Assembly (NCBI GenBank): GCA_016801885.1
Contig: CM028900.1
Span: forward strand, 8,153,501 to 8,217,500
Origin: Toxotes chatareus
Lineage: Eukaryota; Chordata; Actinopteri; Toxotidae
Direction of reading: 5' to 3'
DNA: 64,000 nucleotides
How positions within the stretch are numbered: position 1 is the stretch's first letter; each line of letters starts with the position of its first letter. A program made the translations under genes and the position numbers. Below the pieces are notes generated by a model, which saw only the letters and a list, made by a program, of their open reading frames with translations, was not told the origin of the DNA and did no database searches. Shown piece after piece: positions 25,390 through 37,300 of this stretch.

Positions 25390-28071
25390 GTGTTTTCACT
25401 CTTTCTTTATTACAAGCAGAATGACAATACAGTGCTTTGCCCTCATTTGCTACAGACAGGCTGGCAAAAAAGTCAACAAGTGAAGTTTTAAAATCTTTAC
25501 CCCCACCAGAAAAACAAAAAGTAATTTCCCAAAACCTGTTTAGTAATACAAACAGTGCTGTACTGAAGGTATGATATGAAGCGTGCTGCTTAGAGCACAG
25601 AAGTCAACATTTCAGACCTTTGCCAAGCTCAGGAGTGACAGGATGAGCACCTGCTGTTGTGCTGATGGACTTAGAAAAGCAGTTTGACATTCTGATCAGC
25701 AGTTAGAAGGCTGGTGTGATAAACCCATTTTGAGACAGAGGCTGACACCTACAGACAGTTCATTCCTTGTCAAGTTATTTGGTCACTTTTTTTTCTCACC
25801 CACTACAATCATCTTAGAAAAATAACTTGTGAGGAAGAGTGAACACTTATAAACCCCAGTCGACAGACAATAGACCTTGTTTTTAGGGGAAAACTGATCT
25901 CTTGTAGAACAAAGTGCAGTGTGTAGACCTATTGGTAAATCTCTAATGAATGTTGCTCTCAATTTTGGTTACAAACTTAAACACACATTCTAACTGAGTT
26001 CAAATATAGTCTTCTATCCAGGATACAAAAAATAGCAAAAGAAATTTTCACAATGGACAACACAAAAATGACAGGAAATAGTGAAAAACTGAGCTGTGGA
26101 GGACTCACCTAAAAAAAAAAAACTGTATCTGAAGAATGACTACAAAGATTCCCCATGACGTTGTTAAAGTACAGTGAGGTGGGACACTGCATAACAAGCA
26201 CCAAGGCCCTTCTTTTAAAACCGCTGAGGTCAGGATATTGAGCCTTTGTGGCCTCTGACTGAGACAAATCCAGACCGCCAGCAACTGATAAATCATCTGT
26301 GCCTCCAGTACAAAAATACTGAACACCTGTTATTAAATCTATACATGTTGGCAGATGGTGATGTGTACGAAAATAAACTGTATAAATGTACAAAAATGCT
26401 TCAGAATCTGACATTCAAGACTTCCCGAGTCAGTCAATCGCTATGTAACGCAATATATATGCTTTGGACAAAGAGGACTTCAGATGTTAGAAATGCAGAA
26501 AAGAGGTTCATCCATTATGAGCTACAATCTTGAGCTGGAGGACATGATGGACAAATCAGTTCAACATTCTCACTGATCTGATTGTGACATCGCCGATTCA
26601 AGTCTCCCTCCTACTTACCACAGACTATCTAACACCCTTGCTCACTACAATATATATATATGAAAAAAAATTAAGTTACATCTATACATACACGGTGACT
26701 GCCATCAATAATTTTAGAACAATACAGAAAAACTCCTGGTTTAATGCAACACAGGGAACCCCCCTCATAACGTGACTAAGTGACATTAGCATCCTTACAT
26801 TAACTTTTGCATAACACAGAGCATGGCAGCAAACACACAAGAACAATGCAATGGTGAGGGATAGCAAGTAATTTAGGACGTCATAAATAAAGACTGCTGC
26901 TGTTACCCTACATGGCCACATGGAGGCAGGAGTGGGTACAGTGTGCTCATTGTTCAGGAGAAAGAAAAGGTGTCATGATATAGTTTGTGATGAATGATGT
27001 CTGGGACGAAGGAAGATGAGGAACAACCGAGAGAAGAACAGATCAGCATGCAGCAGAGAGATACAGCATGCTACACTGTCAGATAAGGAGGGAAACAAAG
27101 CGTGACACCATCATGATGGTAAAAGTAAGGAGAAAGAGGAATAGGCACACTGTACCAGACATTTATGCCCTCTAAACCTCCTCCTTCTCCAACAAACAAG
27201 TTTAAGTTGACCTAGAAATACAATCCACTGAAAATGGGTCTCTATGAATTAAGGCAGGGTGGCTAGAATACTGCACATCCCTCTACAGATTTTCCCCATT
27301 TCTCTCCACCAGCTGATGTGTGTGTGTGTGTTTGTGTAAGGCTTGGTAATACACCACTTCTGTTTTTTTTTCTTCTTTTTACACATTTCTCCTTTGGCTC
27401 CTAGACTGCTGCTGTGTGGTTACCTGTAAGGCAAAGGTGTATCACATACAAACATACAATAACAGGCAAATTCATGCATACACTCATGCACACGCACGCA
27501 CACCTAAAGGGCTGAGCTTGACGGCTACCCCTTACTTGGCCAGACCACATAATCTACATAAATGTTTTCAACAAACATTTACAAAGAAGCAAAAAGGACA
27601 CAAAAGTGGAGGAACAGGCAAGAATGTGAGACTGAAAAATGAGGACAAGGAATACAAAAAGGCCCGACTGCTGACACGTTGAAACTGGACAGTTCCATAG
27701 TGCAAAAAAATATTGCACCCTCGCATGTGGTTCCCCTTTTGTTCTTAGACTTTTCAAGTAAGAGTCTGAGCAGGAACTTTGATGAGACTAAGACAGGGAC
27801 TACACTGAAACAAAAGATGGTACCAAAGTATGATGATGACGAGTCAGGGAAATAAAGGGCTGTCCACTCAGGTGTATTCCAGAAAATGCACATGGTGAAC
27901 TCAGCATGGAGCGTCCATGCTTTTCATGTATATGAACATGTTTGTATTTCATTCTATAAATCCTTGATCCTTGAGATGCAAATCTTGGTCGCATATCTTG
28001 GGATGTACAACATGCTGTATGTTTTAGCCAACAGAAATCACATACACAGTTTCAGAGTTTGCATTTGTGGT
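25390..28071 (-). other. atp11a: probable atp11a 3' UTR
   Basis: About 2.7 kb from the distal stop codon to a poly(A) signal. AT-rich, with an A-run near 26,110, a TA run near 26,650 and a GT run near 27,320. No ORF here looks coding. The 3' limit is inferred from the first AATAAA on the minus strand; an ATTAAA near 26,740 could give a shorter form. Confidence 0.55.
25406..25411 (-). terminator. candidate poly(A) signal AATAAA of atp11a
   Basis: Plus-strand TTTATT, read AATAAA on the minus strand. I saw no other exact AATAAA on this strand between the distal stop codon (28,072) and this point. Cleavage would be expected around 25,385-25,395. Confidence 0.5.
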
Positions 28072-28344
28072 TCACACAGAGGTCTCTGGCCCTGGAGCGT
28101 AGTAGGCGAATCCCGCCCCTGACAGGCGGAGCATGTACGGGCTGAGGGAGCACAAGTCTGCCCCTCCCCCTTCTGCCAAGTGGGCCAGTAGTTTCTGGGG
28201 CAGGGGATCAGACCTGCGGAGCGACAGCGTCTCCGCAGCACCAAGGTGGAGGTGAGAGGAGTCCGCGCTCGTGCCTTTGTAGGATCCACGAGAGGACAGT
28301 GGAGTCAACTCAGCCACGCCACCCCGCAAAAGCCTCTCATGATC
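28072..28344 (-). CDS. atp11a: atp11a terminal exon b (long C-terminus with dileucine motif)
   Basis: Acceptor TAG, then 90 residues and TGA, giving a 1195-residue protein. It starts DHERLLRGG, which contains an acidic dileucine sorting signal of the D/ExxxLL type, followed by AELTPLSSRGSYKG, similar to the EFTPLASL segment of the long mammalian ATP11A tail. The rest is poorly conserved, Leu/Gly/Ser-rich and cytosolic. The opening phase matches exon 28 exactly. Confidence 0.85.
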   Translation of the reverse strand, partial: DHERLLRGGVAELTPLSSRGSYKGTSADSSHLHLGAAETLSLRRSDPLPQKLLAHLAEGGGADLCSLSPYMLRLSGAGFAYYAPGPETSV

Positions 28345-31300
28345 CTACAGAGAGAGAGAGGGAGGAAAGATGCACCATCACCAAACAATTCAAAACAGAG
28401 AAGATGAAATCAAAACAATAAATACAGGCAGATGAAATCACAGAAGTTGTAAATGAGCAAAGGTGTATGATGGCTTGATGCATTAGATCAAACAGCAGGG
28501 TTATAATCAGAAGGTAAAGGTTTTAGATTTCCAGATGGTTAGTTTTAATGATTAATGACCCCATGCCATGAACCCCTGTATAAAATTTACTGAACAAAAA
28601 AAATCCAAATAAAGTGTGGATGTTAGACAAAATTTACAGATCAATAATAAGAAACACTGAAAATTCCCATTATGATTAACAGTCATATTGGATTTAGCAT
28701 GGTTAAGAAACAAAGGCAAAATTCACACTCACAATTTCACCCTCCAACACTAGATGTCATCAGTGTTCCTGATACAAAATGACACTTCTCAGATAAACAG
28801 CGTGTGGTTTGCTGAGCTGCCTGGGCAACCTGGGTAACTACTTTTCCGTATCAGTTTTGTCTGTGACATCAATGTTGGATGAAGTATCCTAGTAGTGGCA
28901 TTGTCCACAGAAATATGACCTTGGTTACCAACTAAATCTGCATAAAACCTAATAGTCATTCAATATTACATCACAAAGCCTCCTCTGATCCAGAAACTTC
29001 ACTGTGAGCCCCTCAACATTACTTTCACATCTGTCCTAAGCTACAGTCCAGGACCAAAAAGCAGTCACAAGCCTACAACTTGTTGGAACCGACATGACAA
29101 GTGGCAACGGATTTTAAGTAGCCTGGGTCTAATAAAGAGAGGATAAAATTTCTCATTTGGCTGCTACCCAGATCAAGTTAATTCCCATGCCACATGCGGT
29201 GAGAAGCACAGCATGCTTAGAAACCAGCACTGCAGAGGTAATTGGATATTGTGATTCCTGAAAGTAGGTTTGATGGAAGGAAACTTCTTGTGCAGACAGT
29301 GATTTAGGCCTAGCTAACCCCCACCCTGAAAAGCCTGAGCCATAGCGCGACAGCATGCCCAATGCAATGCACAGAAGCAGGAAGCATCGTGGCAGCAGCA
29401 TTAAGAACCCGACTCCCCACTGTGTGCTGTTACCATGGTGACCATAGCCCACCTAGTGGGGGGGGGACTCTAGGGTTTGCTGAGCGGGGTGCTGTGGCTG
29501 TGTGACATCATGGAGTCATAGGTCCTAGCAGCTTTTTCTCCACTGTCTCCCTCACAGGTCCTATCAGGGTGGAGCGGGTCTTGCTCATTGCCTCCCCCTC
29601 CACCAGCAGGGCCAGGAGCCACACAGCCCTCCAGGGCCCCCACTGTCCTTACCTTCTGTGGATGACGTTAAAGGAAAGGAGGAGATAATAGAACCTATTC
29701 AGACCTTGTGTTTTGTATCTAATAACATGCAGCTTGTGTCTAGATCCAATTAAAGCTGACAAGAGTCCTCACCTGGCATGAGAATGCAGCTCAAAATGTG
29801 TTTTGAGCGCCTGCTTCAATCTGATTTTTCTCCAACTGTTGTGTGAGGGAAAACTGTGAGCCCCATTAAACTGACTGTAGAAAAATCCACAACAATTAAC
29901 TGCTGTGGCTTTTTGGTATCTTACTTTGGTTATGGGCTTCAAAACACTGAGAGATCAAACCAATAAACTGTAGCAAACTTTGTCTTGACTCTAAATTTGA
30001 CAGGACAGGCTTTTAGTGCAGTGAGGACACATTTACTCTGTGCTCACTATCCTACATGTCTTTTTGACTTCCGTTATATTAGATCCCAGTCACTGAGGCA
30101 CAAGTGTATTTTCACACTGTTTAACTGTGATCTGATCACTCAAGACACATTGTACATTATCCTACCAACATATCATTTTACAAAAAACCTAACATGACAA
30201 GGTGACAACATGGAAACATGAAAACATGGTATAGTACATGCAACTTTCATTTTTTTAAACAGTAAATATAAAAAGGGACACAAAATGCATGAGATATTCA
30301 ATGAAAAGGTGATTTCATAAATGGCAGGAAAAGGATACTGTAAATGTATCTTGGCTCATAAACCAGACATAATGGCATCATCAATAGCGCCCTACTAGTT
30401 AGTTTCACATTAGGCGAGGTGTTGAGACAGTGATAAGTGGTTTACACCGGGACATGCCACCATGCATACAGAGACGAGGGCTTAAAAGAGAGAGTCACCT
30501 CCTCCTCTTCCTGCTCCTCTCTCGTCTCTCTGGGCCAATCAGAAACTCATTCTGCTGGAGGACTGAGAAAGCATGAAGATGGTGGACGGCTCCACAGTAA
30601 GGCACGGGCGAGTGGACTGCAGTTACCACGAAAGAGCGAGTGAGTGCAGAGTCACAATCACAGGGGCAGTGGGGAGGGAAACAAGAGAAGAGAAGAGAGA
30701 GGAGAGAGTAATGAAGAGGGAGGAAGAAAATAGAAAAAGGAGGATGGCAATAGTATGGATAAGGCATTAAATGGTGAATGAAAGGAAAAGGGAAGAACAA
30801 TGGAGGATGGTGAGATTTGTGATTAGGGTGGTCCATTAGAGTGCAGTGACAAGGGAGAAAAAAGAAAAAAGCACAGGAAGAGGAAATCTGTCAGACCCTT
30901 CATTCATTTTTCCATCCATGGTGAAGCTTGCTTCATAGGAAGGTGAGGCAAAGCCACAGGGAATAGGAAGTCACCCTAAATCACACTGATGCTCAAAGCT
31001 TTTACGGGGTTAATGGTTTTTCTGGGCAATAAATACAGTATAACAGATTTGAGGCTTACTCATATGGTTTTTTACCATCAAAATTTTAAGCGTGAGCTAA
31101 GATTTGAGAGAATTCTATTGGCTGTAGCAGCTCATTTCAGTTTGTGAGCTGCAATGCACTGCTAAAACAGTTGATATTATAAAAATGGGAAAGCATTCAT
31201 TAGTTACTGGTTAATAACTTTAGCAAAGCTTCTAGTTAACAATATCAGAAGTCACTGTAGAAAAAAAACCCAATTTAAAGCTTCAGTTTCACTGTGGAGT

Positions 31301-34300
31301 TGGTGCCAAGACCTACCTGTGCACGTTCAGTGGCTGTGGGACACATGACCCTGCAGAGGACCTTCTTGATGACATCTGGCAACAAGCTGACTGTAATCAG
31401 TAGGATGATGCTGAGCCAGGCCGGACCACTGGACAACATTTGCATGAACACGTAGTACATCCTCTGGTAGTTCAGGAAGGGCCTGAGCAGAAACAGGAAA
31501 GACAGAAAAGGATTGATTTTCCAGGAATGTTCTAATCAATATAAACTTTACAGATACAGTAAATAACAAAGGATATCATACCAAATGATGCCTCCCCAGA
31601 GAAGAGAGAAAATAACATAGAAAAGTAGCGACCCCCAGATGACAAAGTGATTGATCCAGGTCCAGTGATGCGTGTCCAAGGCAAGCTGAAACAAACAGAA
31701 TATATATACATAGTAAACACTCAACAAGTCAATAAAGTCATTGACTTTGCCTTTAGGCTTTACTGCTGCACAAACCGAGCAGCCAGCGCACTCGACCATT
31801 TATGTAACATGATAGTTAACATGAGCGCCACAAGCCCAGTCAGGAACACGTGTGATGGTAATGAACTCTTTTGAAATGGAGAGATTATGCAATAAAATGA
31901 AAACAAATGTGACTCGTGCTCACACACCTTGAGCGTAACGGTGAACACCAGCACAGTAAAGACAAGAGTCCCGAAGGTCCAGTTCCCAAACATCTGTGAG
32001 AGGAAGAGAGGAAGAGGAGGGTCAGTGGCCACATCAATCACACAACCCCCCTCCTACGGTTCTACATCTTTGAACTTTGAGCATAGGAAAGGAGCAGACA
32101 GACACCTTCACATCATATCTGCAGTGGTGAGAGGTAATCTGTTAGGAAAAGAGAATTCACTGCCACTCTCTTTTAAGGTCTGGGACCAATAAACCAGGAA
32201 TATTTTCACTTCACCTCTCAGCAGCCACATTTTTCTACCTGCTGAAATCCTAGAAAGGCTTAAGCAGACATCAACAGTGAACAGATGGAATGAGAGTTGG
32301 AAGGGAGAGAACGAAGGAGGGCGGAGGGGAAAGAAAGATCATGACAAGGAAAGTGGGGAATTTATGTAATAGCCACAGCTGGTTGTTGTTACCAGTATCT
32401 TTGCTAGATTTCCTTCATTCATTACTCCTTTCCTTTTTGACTGACAGAAATAGTGAGAATTTCCATTTTAAACCTGCTTTTTTTTGGTTGTTTTCATTTT
32501 AGCTGTTTATTTCTGTCTGTACAGAAAGTGTACAGGATGAAAACAAATTCAGCCACCACATGAATGCTGGAGCAGTGAAATTAAAAACCAACCATCCCCA
32601 AAAAACTGCTACCACAGATACATGGGCAAACAAATTCACACACACAGACAAATGCACAAACACATTAGACAGAAAAAAAACAGATGCTGGATCTTAATCT
32701 ACAGAACATACTAGCATTACTCTATTTACTACCACAACAAGCCACAAGGATAATGTTTTAGGGGGGTGCATCTAAGGTTTCTACTATGTCAGTCGGGTAG
32801 TTAAGATCAGGTACTGTGCAGGATTCAGGGCTTTACAGAGATTAGGGGAATAATGGAGCACTAGAAAACTACACATTCAAATGAAAGTGCATGGATGATG
32901 TGAAGTGAGAAAGGATGAGACCGGATGAAACGGTCAAACTGAAAGCTTAAACGGTACGACAGGAACTAAAAGAGCGTGAAAGACAGAGAGAGCTGACAGG
33001 GAGGGAGACAGGCTTACCATCTGTGTGTTGGTGGTCATAAGCTGAGGAGGAAGAAGAGGAAGAAGAAGAAGAAGAAAAAGAAGAAGAAGAAGAGGAGGAG
33101 GAGGAGCAAAATAAAGAGAGAGGAAGCAGAGAGAAGGAGGGGGAAGAAAAGAGAAAAGAATCAGGACAAAGGGTAAAATGAATTTCAGGATGTTTCAACT
33201 TAAAAAACAGGACCAAAGGCAATTGAAAACAGTTGACATGATACAAATTAACGATACAGAGAAAGATGCTGTTGCGTTGTCGATATGAATGGAGATCCAA
33301 TGTTGTTGACCTATAGGGGAGCCCCAGGACAGAAACCTTACTGTTACAGATAACAAAAACATGGCCACAAAGTCATCCCATAACACTTAACTCTTCTTTT
33401 CATGAGAATCCAATGGAGATGGATGAGTGTTCGTAAAGACAGCACTTTCTTTATATCCATTATCCTCCTTTAATTTCCCTACTGGACACCTCAAACACCC
33501 CAAAAAGCTGTTTTATTCCTACTCATTTCACAAAATTGAACAGAACTTGCTGCCTGTTGACACAGAGTCAGAGATTCACCTGGCCATTGCTGGTGAAGGT
33601 GGTGTTGTCAAACAGGAAGTAGGCACCAAAGAAGAAGATTACAGCATCAAAGACACCCAGGCACGTCCAGTACAGGAAGACAGGCCAGCGGAGGAGGGAG
33701 TTCTTCGCTATGTCCCTGAGAGAGATGGTTAGAAAAAAGGGACAGTTGAGTAAATGCAACAAACACTTTACGGTATCAGTTATACAATATTTTTACCAGC
33801 ACAACATTTGGGAGAGTCAGACATTTTCTTCCGATCTCACCTGTACAAGGAGGGCTCCCTCTTCAATGTCTCCATGGTGACATGCTGCTCAACCAGGCTG
33901 TAGAGGAGGATTGGGAGTGAGGTGAAGCTGATGTTGTACAACGTCAAATAGGCGGTGTCGTACAGAGGCTGCCAAGGGACAAACACAACACAGACAGCAT
34001 TAGACATCTGGAACTACAAGTACATCTTAAAATTTACACCTGCATTATTTGAATTCTTCTCTTAGTTCTGTATTGCTCTCTACAGCTAAATACTACAGTG
34101 TGTTCTGCAGGGACGTGAAAAGGGTTCAACAGAGCTTTTTCACTGTAAAGGGCTGGGGATATGTAATGAATGTACATACTTCACAATGTGCTTGCATTCT
34201 GTAACCCTAGCACAGTATAAACTACTTACCTGTTGGGAGAACCCACAGAAGAACTGATACAGGAACTGAGGAAAGATGAAGCATACATTCTGGAGAGATT

Positions 34301-37300
34301 TAAGAGTTGGGAAAAAAAAAACAAGTGGAGAAAGTGATAAGCTTGTGACAAGTATATGTGAAAAGATTTGAAGAATCTAAAAATGCTACTATCTACACAT
34401 TTCTGTTTATGCAGAGATTGTGCTATAAGCTCACTGAGTGGGCCGCTAAAAGCTGGCCTGCCAAAAAGGAAAAAATGAATCAGTTGGCAGGGCGCTGCTT
34501 TCTGTGGAAGCCGCCCACACTGATCATCGCGGCCATGAATCCAGGAGAAAATGTTGCACCAGGGATTCATGAATCCAGTAATCTGTCAGAGTAGCGGCAA
34601 AATCTGGTTCTTTGTAACTCAGTGTTTCACTGGGAATTACGATAAAGTGATTAAAATGTGTGAGCCACTGGAGTACACAAAACATTTGTCTAGTACCTTG
34701 TAGAAGAAGTACTGAACAAGCTCAGCAATTCGGATGTAGTAGTAGTGGCCATGAACAAGTAACATCTTCTTCAGGTGTTTAAACTTCGGGATGGCATAGT
34801 CACTGTTCCTTGCCGCCTGTCGACCTTCTTTACCCATGATGCCTGAGGGAACAAAAGAGGTTGTTAAAATGTCATGTGATCAGGAATGTAACAAAGCCAT
34901 ATGTGAGGCAAAGCTATGTGACAAATAGGCAAAAAAAACTCTGAAGCATTCATGTTTTACTGTCTTAATTTGTAAGAATATTTGACCACTTTGAAGATCA
35001 AGTTTAATATATTGTTTGTTTATGATGTATAATTATTTCATTTCTAGTGACGTTTTCTGTTTAAGAATTACAATTATATTTACCATTGCAATGATTTTTG
35101 ATAACAAATATCCTGAAAATTTCCTCAGCACAAAACTGTAAAGAGCGATCACCAAATTTAAGGGATCCTTAGCAGAAATGTTTGTTTACATTGTGTAAAG
35201 TAAATATTGGCCGGTACAGCTTCATCAGATTTCTCTTGCTCTCAAATTACAACATCAGTATCAAGCTTTAGAAACTAGGGCTCTAATAGAAACAGTGTCT
35301 TTAATATATCAATGGATGATTTAACAAATTAGCCACTAATTAGAGTAGTGAAATGAGCTCACCAATGCCCACATGTGCTTCCAAGATCATGCTGACATCA
35401 TTGGCTCCATCGCCGATGGCGAGGGTTATGGGGTGCTCCTTGGAAGCTTTAATTAAATTCACAATCTGTACAAACAAAAATCCCATTTCAATCACTACCA
35501 CTTTTTGTCATTTAAGAAAGCGCCTGTGGTATATTTGCGAAAGGACGTGCAGTTCTGTCACCTGTGCTTTCTGCAGAGGTGCCATGCGACAGCAGAGCAC
35601 TGCACTACAGTTGCGACAGATCTCCAGAAAGATCTCTCTGTAGTTGCTGTGGCCAGAACCCTCCTGGTTAGGCTTTAACACTGCAGACAGAGTGGCCCCG
35701 TCGATAATCAGACCAAAGTCGAGGCAGTCCACCGACAACCTGGGAGAAAATATCACAGACCAATCAAAAGGGAGAATTATGTACACACAACCAATCGTAG
35801 ATGAGTCTGTGGTCTTGAAATTCTGATTTGACCAAAGCTAAGTGTACGGATTGTGATCATGTTATATGTGGATCCACAGTATTTACTATGTGGCGTAATT
35901 CATGCTGTAGATATGCATACATGCATTATCTCATACCCAGAAATCGAGCGTTGTCTGAGAACGGTCCTGTTTAGTTCGAACAGAACGTCGTGCAGACTCT
36001 GCTCTTCTGTGCGTTTCTTGGTCAGCTCCAGGATCTGCGTGCTGCGACGGAACAGCTTACTGGCATAGCAGGTAGCCGCCGCCGTCTCCATCTTGTCTCC
36101 TGTCAGGACCCAAACTTTCATCCCAGCCTTGTGAAGTGACTCAATGGTGTCTGCAGCTTTCTCCTGGAGCCTGGACATCAATAAGTCAATCAGAGTTTCA
36201 GCCTCCAGTCGGGTAGGTTAAAGCATCCATCAAAACTTCAATCAATTACCAACTGGTGACAACTTATCAATGCACGGCCACCCCTGTCCCTGCTCGTCAC
36301 CAGTTTATCTATTAGGAAGTCAAACTGTCAGTTAGGGTCAATACTGAAGTCTACTTTGTCAGAGGACAAAACCATTTTGTATCATAGCGTTGTGAAGAAT
36401 AAAAGAAAGGGAAACAAACAGTAAGTTGCCTATTTGAGCTCAGGCTGAGTCTTTTTTTGCCTTCATGAGTCATGACAATACTTTAAAGACAGCTCCATGA
36501 CTCATAAATTCTTCCATTCTGTCTCACTGCTTTTAAATCTATCCCTTCCTGTCTCTCTTTTTCTCTCCGCGTTGACTAACCTGTCCTCCACTGCCGTAGC
36601 GCCCAAAAGCACAAAGTCCCTCTCGATGATGTCATAAGCCTGTGCCAGCCTCTGCTCCCTGTCCTGCAGGGCCAGCTTGGCTTCAGTCAGGTGATGACAT
36701 GCCTCCTCATATTCTGACTCTGACAGCCTTCGATAGGCGACGCACAGAGTCCTCAGCCCCTCCTGGTGTTACAGTGCAGAGACAGATGAAGAGAGACTGG
36801 ATTTGTGATTTCATACACAACCACTGTAGATGTTATCTGATGTAATGTGATCCCAAGTGAGTTTGTTAAAGTTAGATCAATATGGGCTGTGGAGGGACGA
36901 TGCCAGTACTTTTATATTTTGCTTCTTCAGTTAAGTGCAGTTATTATGGTGGATAATTGTGTTTTTAGACATCCAGCAGACATACAAGATCATTAGCATT
37001 CATTTGTAGTTGTGTTTGAGTCCACCTGATGTACGAAAGTCCAATAATTAATCTCCTATAAGCTCAGTTTTGGCATTCAAAACTCACGAGGGAAATTTCT
37101 TGGTCTTTAACTGCTAAATGCTTCACTATGTCCACCAGCTAGTTACTAGAGAGGTAAGGCTGAGACAGTAAAATTGTGGGCTGTAAGCCAAAACAAATGT
37201 GCTGAAGGCTGCTAAACTGCTCTGTGGAGCAGAGAGGAGCTGCACAGCTGTGTGATAATGCTCTGTAGGTTCAACAAGCAAACCTTTTCACATTACACCA

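Noticed and set aside
28038..28289. Second minus-strand frame across the atp11a distal terminal exon
   Set aside because: Out of phase with exon 28; the other frame continues correctly and carries the TPLSS similarity to the long ATP11A tail.
30495..30563. Alternative reading of the proximal terminal exon from an acceptor at about 30,563 giving NEFLIGPERRERSRKRRR
   Set aside because: The acceptor at 30,617 gives a tail that aligns over its whole length with the mammalian short C-terminus, which is far better support.
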